Origin: Yimella sp. cx-51
GTDB taxonomy: Bacteria > Actinomycetota > Actinomycetes > Actinomycetales > Dermatophilaceae
Direction of reading: 5' to 3'
Length of the DNA: 64,000 nucleotides
Assembly: GCF_017654605.1 (NCBI RefSeq)
Contig: NZ_CP072113.1
Location: 1,116,001 to 1,180,000 of the forward strand
The notes below the pieces were generated by a model. The model made no database searches, had not been told where the DNA came from, and saw nothing but the letters and a program-made list of their open reading frames with translations. This document shows, in pieces, positions 45,019 through 53,649 of the stretch (the stretch's first letter is position 1; each line of letters begins with the position of its first letter). A program made the position numbers and the translations under genes.

Positions 45019-45975
45019 GTGCTTGAGCTCACCCGACTGGAGGACGTGCCCGCCGACCTGGGGCCGACCGTCGTCACCATGGGCAACTTCGACGGGGTGC
45101 ACCGCGGCCACCAGGCTCTGCTGGAGCGGGTGACCGACCTGGCTCGCGCTCGTGGCGCACGCTCGGTTGCGGTGACCTTCGACCCCCACCCGATCGCGGT
45201 GCTGCGACCCGATGAGGCACCCGAGCAACTGTGTGATCTGCCCACTCGTCTGGTCGGCCTGTCCGATGCGGGGCTCGATGCAACGCTGGTGCTGGAGTTC
45301 ACCCTTGAACTGGCGGCGATGACCCCCGAGGAATTCGTGCGTGAAGTCTTCGTCGACACTCTCCACGCGGTGGTGGTCGCCTGCGGGAAGGACACCCGTT
45401 TCGGGGTGCGCAATTCCGGCGACGTCGACACCCTTCGCGAGCTCGGGCAGACCTACGGTTTCGAGGTCGTGGTGCTGGACGACGTGGGCGAAGGTCGTCG
45501 GTATTCCTCGACCCTCGTACGTCAGGCCCTCGCCGAGGGTGATGTCACCGAAGCCGCACAGGTGCTCGGGCGTCCGCACAGCGTCACCGGCATGGTGGTG
45601 CACGGTTTCGAGCGCGGACGTGAACTCGGTTTCCCCACGGCCAATCTTGCGCAGAACTCCACCGGCCTCGTACCGGCCGACGGTGTGTACGCCGGATACC
45701 TTCTTCGTCCGTCTGTGCCGGTCGGTCACCCCGACCGCCGGATGCCGGCTGCGATCTCGGTGGGCACCAACCCGACCTTCGACGGCACCAAGCGCACCGT
45801 CGAGGCCTATGTCATCGACCGCACCGACCTCGACCTCTACGACGAGGTGGTCACCGTCGAGTTCGTCCGACGGCTACGCGGCACGGTGAAGTTCGAGGGC
45901 ATCGATGCCCTGATCGACCAGATGACCCTGGACGTCGATCACGCTCGCGAGATCTGCCCGCAGACCTCCGTCTGA
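45019..45975 (+). CDS. ribF: Bifunctional riboflavin kinase / FAD synthetase
   Basis: Makes FMN and FAD from riboflavin. The 318-residue protein has the nucleotidyltransferase domain (VTMGNFDGVHRGHQALLE, AVTFDPHPIAVLRP, RYSSTLVRQALAEGD) and the C-terminal kinase domain (GRELGFPTANLAQNS, AAISVGTNPTFDGTKRTVEAY-type motif, partly quoted). GTG 45019 is favoured because VLELTRLEDVPADLGP is the normal N-terminus and a -10 sits seven bases upstream. Confidence 0.94.
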   Translation: MLELTRLEDVPADLGPTVVTMGNFDGVHRGHQALLERVTDLARARGARSVAVTFDPHPIAVLRPDEAPEQLCDLPTRLVGLSDAGLDATLVLEFTLELAAMTPEEFVREVFVDTLHAVVVACGKDTRFGVRNSGDVDTLRELGQTYGFEVVVLDDVGEGRRYSSTLVRQALAEGDVTEAAQVLGRPHSVTGMVVHGFERGRELGFPTANLAQNSTGLVPADGVYAGYLLRPSVPVGHPDRRMPAAISVGTNPTFDGTKRTVEAYVIDRTDLDLYDEVVTVEFVRRLRGTVKFEGIDALIDQMTLDVDHAREICPQTSV

Positions 45976-45980
45976 ACCTC

Positions 45981-47123
45981 GTGGCCACGACGCCGAGCTG
46001 GGCCACCGCGCGCGACCGTCGCCAGCTGTCGTGGACCCGCAGTGACTGGGGCCTGCTGCTCGCCGCTGGTGCGCTGTGCCTGATCGGCGCCCTGCTGGTC
46101 TGGTCGGCCACCCGCGCCACCAACGGCACCGGCTACCTGGTGCGGCACCTGATCAATGTCGGCGTCGGCATGGGCCTGGCCTGGCTGGTGATGCGCACCG
46201 ACTTCCGTGCCATCCGGGCGCTCGCCCCGTGGGTCTACCTTGCCTCGCTCGTCGGGTTGGTGCTCGTGCTGAGCCCGCTGGGATCGACGATCAACGGCTC
46301 GCGTTCGTGGATCCAGGTGCCCGGCTTCTCCATCCAACCGGCCGAGCTGGCCAAGGTCGCCCTCTGCGTCGGTTTGGCGATGATCCTCGCTGAGCGTGGT
46401 GAGCGAGGAGCTCCACCGCCCACCCGCGACGTGTGGGTCGCCTGGCTCGTGGCGGGCGTCCCGATCCTGTTGGTGCTGGCCCAGCCCGACCTCGGATCGG
46501 CGCTGGTGCTGGTCATGCTGAGCATCAGCATGGTGGCCGTCGCCGGAGCGTCGCGCTGGTGGTTGGCCGCTGTCTTCACCGTCATGGCCGCCGGTGTGCT
46601 GGTGGCGCTCACCACGGACGTGCTCGACCCCTACCAGCGCGCGCGGCTGACCGCCTTCGCCGATCCGTCCGTCGATCCGACGGGCATCGGCTACCAGGTA
46701 CGGCAGGTGAAGATCGCGATCGGCTCGGGTGGCTGGACCGGTGAGGGTCTTTTCCAGGGCCGTCAGACCCAGGGCGGATTCATCCCGTTCCAACAGACCG
46801 ACTTCGTCTTCTCGGTGGCGGGGGAGGAGTTCGGTTTCATCGGGGCGGCCATCGTCGTTGCCCTGCTCGGCACCGTCGTCGTCCGAAGCATTCTCATCGC
46901 CCGTCGCGCCCAGGATTCGTTCGGACGCTTGGTGGCCGTCGGTGTCGTCGGATGGTTCCTCTTCCAGATCCTGGAGAACGTCGGCATGAACCTCGGCCTC
47001 ATGCCGGTGACCGGTCTTCCACTTCCTTTCGTTTCCTACGGCGGATCAAGCATGTTCGCCTGTTGGGCAGCGATCGGGCTGCTGGAAAACGTCCATCTGG
47101 TGAGCCTGCGGCGCCTGTATTGA
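45981..47123 (+). CDS. rodA: Peptidoglycan glycosyltransferase RodA (SEDS family)
   Basis: Membrane glycosyltransferase polymerising lipid II for cell elongation with a class B PBP. The 380-residue protein has about ten membrane helices, the SEDS signature GSTINGSRSWIQVPGFSIQPAELAK, the catalytic-region QPDLGSALVL and the C-terminal GLPLPFVSYGGSSM (quoted in part). It begins five bases after ribF, so it is likely co-transcribed. FtsW members lack the RodA-specific spacing, but the RodA/FtsW distinction is made mainly from length and neighbourhood upstream of rne. Confidence 0.88.
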   Translation: MATTPSWATARDRRQLSWTRSDWGLLLAAGALCLIGALLVWSATRATNGTGYLVRHLINVGVGMGLAWLVMRTDFRAIRALAPWVYLASLVGLVLVLSPLGSTINGSRSWIQVPGFSIQPAELAKVALCVGLAMILAERGERGAPPPTRDVWVAWLVAGVPILLVLAQPDLGSALVLVMLSISMVAVAGASRWWLAAVFTVMAAGVLVALTTDVLDPYQRARLTAFADPSVDPTGIGYQVRQVKIAIGSGGWTGEGLFQGRQTQGGFIPFQQTDFVFSVAGEEFGFIGAAIVVALLGTVVVRSILIARRAQDSFGRLVAVGVVGWFLFQILENVGMNLGLMPVTGLPLPFVSYGGSSMFACWAAIGLLENVHLVSLRRLY

Positions 47124-47166
47124 GACCATTTGCAGGGTTAGGCCCTCAGCCGGCGCTACGCACAAG

Positions 47167-47172
47167 TAATGT
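47167..47172 (+). promoter_or_regulatory. -10 element (TAATGT) of the acyl-CoA ligase gene
   Basis: TAATGT lies 48 bases before ATG 47221 and a GGAGGAG ribosome-binding site sits between them. No -35 is clear. Confidence 0.45.
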
Positions 47173-47220
47173 GGCCGAGAACACACCGGGACCCCGGCCC
47201 CGACGGAGGAGAAACAACCC

Positions 47221-49071
47221 ATGCCCCTGATGTCCCTGCAGGACGAAAAGCCCGACTACTCAGTCATCGAGAACGCCGCACCGTCGGTTGCCGCGCTCTT
47301 TCTCGACCGAGTCGCCAAGACCCCTGACACCACTGCTTTCGAATTCCCGGATGCGCAGGAGAAGTGGCACAGCCTCACCTGGAAGCAGGTCGACGAACGG
47401 GCGCGCAACATCGCCGCCGGGCTGATGAGCCTCGGCGTGGAGATGGAAGACCGCGTCTCGATCGCCAGCGCCACCCGCGTGGAGTGGGCCATCACCGACC
47501 TCGGCATCATGCTCGCCGGTGCCGCGACCACCACGATCTACCCGACGTCCACGGTCGACGACACACTCTTCATCGTCAGCGACTCCGCCAGCAAGGTCGT
47601 CTTCACCGAGGAGGAGAAGCACAACCAGATTCTCCGCGACGGCCGTGACGCGATCCCCTCGGTCGTGAAGGTCGTGACCTTCGGCGGCAAGTCGGACGGC
47701 GACTGGGTGATCTCCCTGGACGAACTGGAAAAGCTGGGCGCTGCCTACCTGGCCGAGCACTCCGGAGCGATCGAGGAGCGCGTCGAGAAGATCAAGCCCT
47801 CCGACCTCGCCACCCTCATCTACACCTCGGGCACCACCGGTCGCCCCAAGGGTGTGCGCCTGCCGCACCGTGCCTGGACCTACGAGGCGGCCGCGGTCGA
47901 CTCCACCAACCTGCTCGGCCCCGACGACAAGGCCTTCCTGTGGCTGCCCTTGGCGCACGTCTTCGGCAAGGTGCTCCTCACGCTCCCGCTGCAGATCGGT
48001 TTCACCACTGCGATCGATGGTCGGGTCGACAAGATCGTCGAGAACCTCCCGATCGTGAAGCCGGTGTGGATGGGCGCGGCTCCGCGCATCTTCGAGAAGG
48101 TCTACGGACGCATCTCGATGATGATGCGCGACGAGGGCGGCGTGAAGGCCAAGCTGTTCGACTGGCACTCCGGCACCGCCGACCGCGTCTCGACGGCGAA
48201 CGCCGAGGGCAAGAAGCTGGGCCTGGCCACCTCGATGCAGCACAAGATCGGTGACGCGATCATCGCCAAGAAGATCCGTCAGCGTTTCGGTGGCAACATC
48301 AAGTTCTTCATCTCCGGTTCGGCGGCGCTCAACCACGACGTCGCCAAGTGGTTCGACGGCATGGGCATCCCGATCCTCGAGGGTTACGGCCTTACCGAGA
48401 CCAGCGCGGCGACCTTCGTCAACCGTCCCTACTCCAACGTTCCCGGCACGGTCGGCTGGCCGCTGCCCGGCACCGAGGTCAAGATCGCCGAAGACGGCGA
48501 GATCCTCGTCAAGGGCCCCGGCGTGATGCAGGGCTACCGCGGTCTGGACGACGTCACGGCCGAGGTGCTGACGGCCGACGGTTGGTTCCACACCGGCGAC
48601 ATCGGTGAGCTCACCCCGCGTGGCCACCTGCGGATCACCGACCGCAAGAAGGACCTCTTCAAGACCTCCAACGGCAAGTACGTCGCGCCGAGCCAGATCG
48701 AGGCGACCTTCAAGGGCATCTGCCCCTTCGCCTCACAACTGGTGGTCGAGGGTGACGGTCGGAAGTTCGTCTCTGCCTTGATCACCTTGGACGAGGACTC
48801 CATCAAGGAATGGGCCCAGGCTCACTCCAAGGAACTCAAGGACGCCGATTACCGGACGATCGTCACCTCCGACGAGGTGCGCACGATGGTCCAGGGTTAC
48901 GTCGACGAACTCAACTCCGGCCTGTCCCGTTGGGAGCAGATCAAGCGGTTCATCATCCTGCCGCGTGATCTGTCGATCGAGGATGGCGAGATCACTCCGA
49001 GCCTGAAGCTCAAGCGCAAAGTTGTGGTGCAGAAGTACAAGGACGACCTGGACGGTCTCTACCAAGACTGA
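47221..49071 (+). CDS. fadD: Long-chain fatty-acid:CoA ligase
   Basis: AMP-forming acyl-CoA synthetase of 616 residues. It shows the P-loop LIYTSGTTGRPKGVRLPHRA, the LEGYGLTETSAATFVN adenylate motif, GWFHTGDIGEL and ITDRKKDLFKTSNGKYVAPSQIE (partly quoted), in the long FAA-type subfamily. It activates fatty acids for degradation or lipid synthesis. Preceded by GGAGGAG and followed by a terminator, so it is probably monocistronic. Confidence 0.9.
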   Translation: MPLMSLQDEKPDYSVIENAAPSVAALFLDRVAKTPDTTAFEFPDAQEKWHSLTWKQVDERARNIAAGLMSLGVEMEDRVSIASATRVEWAITDLGIMLAGAATTTIYPTSTVDDTLFIVSDSASKVVFTEEEKHNQILRDGRDAIPSVVKVVTFGGKSDGDWVISLDELEKLGAAYLAEHSGAIEERVEKIKPSDLATLIYTSGTTGRPKGVRLPHRAWTYEAAAVDSTNLLGPDDKAFLWLPLAHVFGKVLLTLPLQIGFTTAIDGRVDKIVENLPIVKPVWMGAAPRIFEKVYGRISMMMRDEGGVKAKLFDWHSGTADRVSTANAEGKKLGLATSMQHKIGDAIIAKKIRQRFGGNIKFFISGSAALNHDVAKWFDGMGIPILEGYGLTETSAATFVNRPYSNVPGTVGWPLPGTEVKIAEDGEILVKGPGVMQGYRGLDDVTAEVLTADGWFHTGDIGELTPRGHLRITDRKKDLFKTSNGKYVAPSQIEATFKGICPFASQLVVEGDGRKFVSALITLDEDSIKEWAQAHSKELKDADYRTIVTSDEVRTMVQGYVDELNSGLSRWEQIKRFIILPRDLSIEDGEITPSLKLKRKVVVQKYKDDLDGLYQD

Positions 49072-49081
49072 TCTGCGCTCG

Positions 49082-49121
49082 CGAAGGGTCCGTGCCGCTC
49101 CCCGGCGGCACGGGCCCTTCG
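49082..49121 (+). terminator. Terminator hairpin after fadD
   Basis: Sixteen-base arms (49082-49097 and 49106-49121) pair with one G-T pair around an 8-base loop, starting 11 bases after the stop; no long U tract. Confidence 0.75.
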
Positions 49122-49208
49122 TCACTTCCACGGTTCCCGCAGCTACCGCTCGACCCCATGGATGCCTGCAGACGCCCTGAGATGTTCGACGTGGTCCGCC
49201 GACTGACC

Positions 49209-49221
49209 TACTCTGGAGTTC
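49209..49221 (+). promoter_or_regulatory. Leaderless-type -10 (TACTCT) of the radical SAM gene
   Basis: TACTCT at 49209-49214 ends seven bases before ATG 49222. A GGAG between them sits only four bases from the ATG, so both leaderless and very short-leader initiation are possible. Confidence 0.45.
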
Positions 49222-51177
49222 ATGTCTGGCGAGTCTTTCTTCCACGATCTCGAGCCGTTGCTGGAGAAGGTGTCCAAACCGATCCAGTACGTCGGTGGCG
49301 AGTTGAACAGCCAGAGCAAGGATTGGCACTGCGGGGGTCATGGCCCCGGCGGTGAGGAGCTCACCGTGCGTTGGGCACTGATGTACCCCGACGCCTACGA
49401 GGTCGGGCTTCCCAACCAGGGCGTCATGATCCTCTACGAAGTGCTCAACGAGCAGCCGAACGCGCTGGCCGAACGCACGTACGCGATGTGGCCCGACATG
49501 GAAGCGCAGTTGCGCGAGCACGGCTTGCCGCAGTTCACCGTCGACGCCCACCGCAACGTCCGCGAGTTCGACGTCTTCGGGTTGTCCTTCTCCACCGAGC
49601 TCGGCTACACCAACATGCTCACGGCGCTCGACCTTGCCGGCATTCCGCTGCACGCTGCCGACCGCTGCGATGACGACCCGATCGTTCTCAGCGGCGGTCA
49701 CGCGTCGTTCAACCCAGAGCCCATTGCCGACTTCATCGACGCCGCCGTGGTCGGCGACGGCGAGGAGGCGGTGCTCGCGATCACCAAGCACATCGCCCAG
49801 TGGAAGGCCGAGGGCCGTCCCGGTGGCCGCCGCGAGATCCTGCTGCGACTGGCTCGCACCGGCGGGGTGTACGTGCCGGCCTTCTACGAGGTCGACTACC
49901 TGCCCGACGGCCGCATCAAGCGCGTCGCTCCGTCGCCCGATGCCCCGGGCGTCCCGTGGCGGGTGTCGAAGCACACCGTCATGGAACTCGACGAGTGGCC
50001 CTATCCCAAGCAGCCGTTGGTGCCTCTGGCAGAAACGGTCCACGAGCGCATGTCGGTGGAGATCTTCCGCGGCTGCACGCGCGGTTGCCGTTTTTGCCAG
50101 GCGGGCATGATCACCCGTCCGGTGCGGGAGCGCTCCATCACCGGTATCGGCGACATGGTCGAAAAGGGTTTGGCCGCAACGGGATTCGAGGAGGTTGGTC
50201 TGCTTTCGCTCAGCTCGGCCGATCACACCGAGATCGCTGATCTCACCAAGGGGCTCGCTGATCGTTACGAAGGCACCCAGACCGGCCTCTCGCTGCCGTC
50301 GACCCGTGTCGACGCCTTCAACATCGACCTGGCCAACGAACTCACCCGTAACGGACGTCGTTCGGGACTGACCTTCGCTCCCGAGGGCGGCTCCGAGCGC
50401 ATCCGCAAGGTGATCAACAAGATGGTCACCGAGGACGACCTGATCAACACCGTCGCGGCCGCGTACGGCGCAGGCTGGCGCCAGGTGAAGCTCTATTTCA
50501 TGTGCGGGCTGCCGACCGAGACCGACGAGGACGTCCTGCAGATCGCCGAGCTCGCCAAGCGGGTCATCGAGACCGGACGTCAGGTCAGCGGGCGACGCGA
50601 CATCCGCTGCACCGTGTCGATCGGTGGCTTCGTGCCCAAGCCGCACACCCCGTTCCAATGGTGTGGGCAGTTGGGTGCGCAGGAGACCGATGCACGCCTG
50701 ACCAAGTTGCGCGAGGCGATCCGCGCCGACAAACGGTACGGCTCCTCGATCGGCATGCGCTACCACGACGGTCAGCCCGGCATCGTGGAAGGCCTGCTGT
50801 CGCGCGGTGACCGCCGCGTCGGCCGCATCATCGAGGCCGTGTGGCGCGATGGTGGCCGGTTCGACGGATGGAGCGAGCACTTCTCCTACGAGCGCTGGAT
50901 GCGTTGTGCCGAGCAGGCGCTGGAGGCATACCCGGTCGACGTCGCGTGGTACACCACCCGCGAGCGGGGCGAGACCGAAGTGTTGCCCTGGGACCACCTC
51001 GACTCCGGCCTCGACAAGGAATGGCTGTGGGACGACTGGCAGGACGCTCTGGACGAGACCGAGGTCGACGACTGCCGCTGGACGCCATGCTTCGACTGCG
51101 GTGTCTGCCCGCAGATGGGCACCGAGATCCAGATCGGCCCGACCGGGAAGAAGCTGCTGCCGCTGTCGGTGGTCTGA
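49222..51177 (+). CDS. B12-binding-like radical SAM protein (TIGR03960 type)
   Basis: A 651-residue protein with an N-terminal B12-binding-like domain (ALMYPDAYEVGLPNQGVMIL, FGLSFSTELGYTN) and a radical SAM core whose cluster motif is RGCTRGCRFCQAG, near residue 285. A Cys-rich C-terminus (WTPCFDCGVCPQMG) may hold a second metal site. It matches the TIGR03960 group, found beside or fused to a DUF2344 protein upstream of rne; the pair is proposed to act in RNA modification but the reaction is unproven. Here the DUF2344 gene is 4.3 kb further on. Confidence 0.85.
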   Translation: MSGESFFHDLEPLLEKVSKPIQYVGGELNSQSKDWHCGGHGPGGEELTVRWALMYPDAYEVGLPNQGVMILYEVLNEQPNALAERTYAMWPDMEAQLREHGLPQFTVDAHRNVREFDVFGLSFSTELGYTNMLTALDLAGIPLHAADRCDDDPIVLSGGHASFNPEPIADFIDAAVVGDGEEAVLAITKHIAQWKAEGRPGGRREILLRLARTGGVYVPAFYEVDYLPDGRIKRVAPSPDAPGVPWRVSKHTVMELDEWPYPKQPLVPLAETVHERMSVEIFRGCTRGCRFCQAGMITRPVRERSITGIGDMVEKGLAATGFEEVGLLSLSSADHTEIADLTKGLADRYEGTQTGLSLPSTRVDAFNIDLANELTRNGRRSGLTFAPEGGSERIRKVINKMVTEDDLINTVAAAYGAGWRQVKLYFMCGLPTETDEDVLQIAELAKRVIETGRQVSGRRDIRCTVSIGGFVPKPHTPFQWCGQLGAQETDARLTKLREAIRADKRYGSSIGMRYHDGQPGIVEGLLSRGDRRVGRIIEAVWRDGGRFDGWSEHFSYERWMRCAEQALEAYPVDVAWYTTRERGETEVLPWDHLDSGLDKEWLWDDWQDALDETEVDDCRWTPCFDCGVCPQMGTEIQIGPTGKKLLPLSVV

Positions 51178-51207
51178 CCCGGCCCGAGCAGTGGTTTGAT
51201 TCGGCCT

Positions 51208-52242
51208 GTGTCGACAACCATTCCGCGCCCCGTGATGCAGCGTGACCTGCGGGTCGACGTCCTTCGATTCGTAGCGCTGGTATCGATGTTCGTCGCGCAC
51301 TGTGCCCCGGCCTCACCGATTCAGAAGGTGACGCAGCTGTCCGAATTTCTCACCGCTGCGCTCTTCGCGATGCTGGTCGGCATGGGCAGTGCGCTGGCGT
51401 GGTCACGGCGCCGTTCGGTGGCCTCGTTCGTGACGGCGTCCGCGATCCGAGGAGCCGTCCTGATCGGAATCGCCGCGTACATCGACGACTGGGGCGCCCA
51501 CATCGTCATCGTGCTCGCCTTCCTCGGCGTGCTGACCTGGGTGTGTGCGCTCACCGTCGCGCTGCCCTCGGTGGTGCTCGCGACGGCCGCGGCCGCGCTG
51601 GCCCTGTCAGCACCCTGGTTGCAGGACCACTTCCGCGCCGATTGGATACGGCAGGCAATGACCGGACATCACACCCGCGCATGGATGTACGAACTCACGG
51701 TCACGGGCCCGTATTACCGTGTCGCAGCGATGCTGGTGTGGGCCTTCGCCGGCATGCTGCTGGTGCGGTACTTCGTGCTGCGCAGTGATCGGCAGCGCTG
51801 GCTGATGCCGCTCGCCCTCGGGGCCGGACTGGCAATGGCTGCCATGTTCGTGCTCAACCAGGCAGGACTCTTCGCGCTGGAGCCGTACGACGGCCGGACG
51901 GCGAGCCTGATCTTCAACGGCGTGCTGGCGGCGCTGGCCAGTGCGGTGGTGCTGCGTTGGTCGCCCTCCCTACCGGGTGCCCTCGAGCGGGTACTGGCCA
52001 CGACGGGTGCGATGACCCTGACGATGTACGTGCTGCAGATCGCCTGGTTGGCCTACTACGTCCGGGTGCTCCACCCTGGCAAGAGCGACGACACCTGGCT
52101 GAACGTTGTCGGGATGTCACTGGGCGCCATGGTGCTCGCGGCGGTCTGGCACGCGGTCGTGCGATGGCAGCCGTGGCGACGCGGACCGTTGGAAGGACCG
52201 GTCGACTTCGTCGTGCGCGCGGTGCAACGCGTCCTGCCCTGA
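51208..52242 (+). CDS. Multi-pass membrane protein of the DUF418/HGSNAT-like acyltransferase type
   Basis: A 344-residue protein with about eight to ten hydrophobic helices. The N-terminus RDLRVDVLRFVALVSMFVAH resembles the R-x-x-x-D-x-L-R-G start of heparan-glucosaminide acetyltransferase-like and acyltransferase-3 proteins, and the C-terminus WRRGPLEGPVDFVVR recalls the RGPLE end of DUF418. Such proteins may acylate extracellular glycans. GTG 51208 is favoured; TTG 51196 is in the same frame. It begins 30 bases after the radical SAM gene and separates it from its DUF2344 partner. Confidence 0.65.
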   Translation: MSTTIPRPVMQRDLRVDVLRFVALVSMFVAHCAPASPIQKVTQLSEFLTAALFAMLVGMGSALAWSRRRSVASFVTASAIRGAVLIGIAAYIDDWGAHIVIVLAFLGVLTWVCALTVALPSVVLATAAAALALSAPWLQDHFRADWIRQAMTGHHTRAWMYELTVTGPYYRVAAMLVWAFAGMLLVRYFVLRSDRQRWLMPLALGAGLAMAAMFVLNQAGLFALEPYDGRTASLIFNGVLAALASAVVLRWSPSLPGALERVLATTGAMTLTMYVLQIAWLAYYVRVLHPGKSDDTWLNVVGMSLGAMVLAAVWHAVVRWQPWRRGPLEGPVDFVVRAVQRVLP

Positions 52243-52284
52243 ACCAGCAGCTGATGCCAGGTGTGGGCCGAACGAGGAAGGGTC

Positions 52285-53586
52285 TCAGACCTGCAGCTCA
52301 CCGACGGTGCTGTGCACTTCTTCGGTGTCACGGTCGGTGAGCTTGGTGCGCTTGGCCACGATGGTCGGACACACGGCGGCGGCCATGATGCACAGTGCCC
52401 CTGCGATGTAGAAAGCCATGTCGTAGGTGCCGCGGTCGTCCCGGATCCATCCCGCGAAGGACGCGGTGACGGCAGCGCCGAGTTGGTGGCTGGCGAACAC
52501 CCAACCGAAGACGATCGGTGCCCGGTCACCGAAATGCTGTCGGCACAACGCCATCGTCGGCGGCACCGTGGCCACCCAGTCCAGTCCGTAGAAGAGGATG
52601 AACGCGAACATGTTCAGCTGCACCGAATCGGCGAAGAGCGACGGCAGCGCAAAGAGTGAGAGCCCGCGTCCGAAGTAGTAGAGCCCCAGCAACAGCCGCG
52701 GGTCGAAGCGGTCGGTGAGCCAGCCGGAGGCGATGGTGCCGATGATGTCGAAGATTCCGACCAGGGCCAAGAGGCCAGCAGCAGCCTGTTCGCCCATCCC
52801 GTGATCCATCGCGGCCGGGATGAAGTGGGTGCCGACCAGGCCGTTGGTGCTGGCACCGCAGATCGCGAAAGTGGCGGCGAGAAGCCAGAAAGCCCTGTGC
52901 CGCAGCGCATCTCGCAGGGTCGTCACTGCCAGTTTGGCGGCGTTGCCGACCGGCTTGGACGCCGGCGGAGCATCCTTGGCTGCGCCGTAGGCCTGCACCC
53001 CCAGGTCTTCGGGGCGGTTGCGCATGAAGAGCAGCACCAGCGGCACGGCACACCACGACGCGATACCGATCGTGGTCGAGGCCGAACGCCACCCCTGGTT
53101 GGTCGACAGCCACGCCATCACCGGCAGGAAGGCGAGTTGCCCGGTGGCGTTGGCGGCGCTGAGCACCCCGGAGACCAGTCCGCGGCGCTCGACGAACCAG
53201 CGTCCGGTGATGGTGGCCACCAATGACATCGAGATGGCTCCGGTGCCCAAGCCGATCAGGACTCCCCAACACGCGATGAGTTGCCACGGCTGCGTCATCC
53301 AGCGCGGCAGCACCGATCCCAGGCCGATGAGCACGAGTGCGAACACCATGACCGGGCGCACCCCGAACCGCTCCATGAGAGCCGCGGAGAAGGGGGCGAC
53401 GAGGCCGAAGAGGATGAGGTTGATCGAGACGGCCGTGCCCATCAGGCCCATCGACCAGCCGAACTCGTCGTGCAAGGGGTTCATCAGCACGCCGGGAGCG
53501 GCCCGGAAGCCCGCCGAGCCCATCATCGTCAGCAGTGTGACGGCGGCGATGATCCAGGCAGGGTGGATCCGGGACGTGCGCAGCAT
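52285..53586 (-). CDS. MFS transporter (oxalate/formate antiporter-like)
   Basis: A 433-residue major-facilitator protein with twelve predicted helices and a central loop of about 35 residues (RPEDLGVQAYGAAKDAPPAS). GRWFVERRGLVSGVLSAANATGQLAFLP and GWLTDRFDPR are the conserved loops. It fits the OxlT/MCT group that moves monocarboxylates; the substrate is unknown. Both of its neighbours lie within 65 bases. GATACT ends six bases before ATG 53586 on the minus strand, a near-consensus leaderless signal. Confidence 0.78.
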   Translation of the reverse strand: MLRTSRIHPAWIIAAVTLLTMMGSAGFRAAPGVLMNPLHDEFGWSMGLMGTAVSINLILFGLVAPFSAALMERFGVRPVMVFALVLIGLGSVLPRWMTQPWQLIACWGVLIGLGTGAISMSLVATITGRWFVERRGLVSGVLSAANATGQLAFLPVMAWLSTNQGWRSASTTIGIASWCAVPLVLLFMRNRPEDLGVQAYGAAKDAPPASKPVGNAAKLAVTTLRDALRHRAFWLLAATFAICGASTNGLVGTHFIPAAMDHGMGEQAAAGLLALVGIFDIIGTIASGWLTDRFDPRLLLGLYYFGRGLSLFALPSLFADSVQLNMFAFILFYGLDWVATVPPTMALCRQHFGDRAPIVFGWVFASHQLGAAVTASFAGWIRDDRGTYDMAFYIAGALCIMAAAVCPTIVAKRTKLTDRDTEEVHSTVGELQV

Positions 53587-53649
53587 CGCCGAAGTATCGA
53601 GCCAGCGAGGTCGCTGCGCAAAGGCCGTCTCACCGGCCCCGGTCGAGAC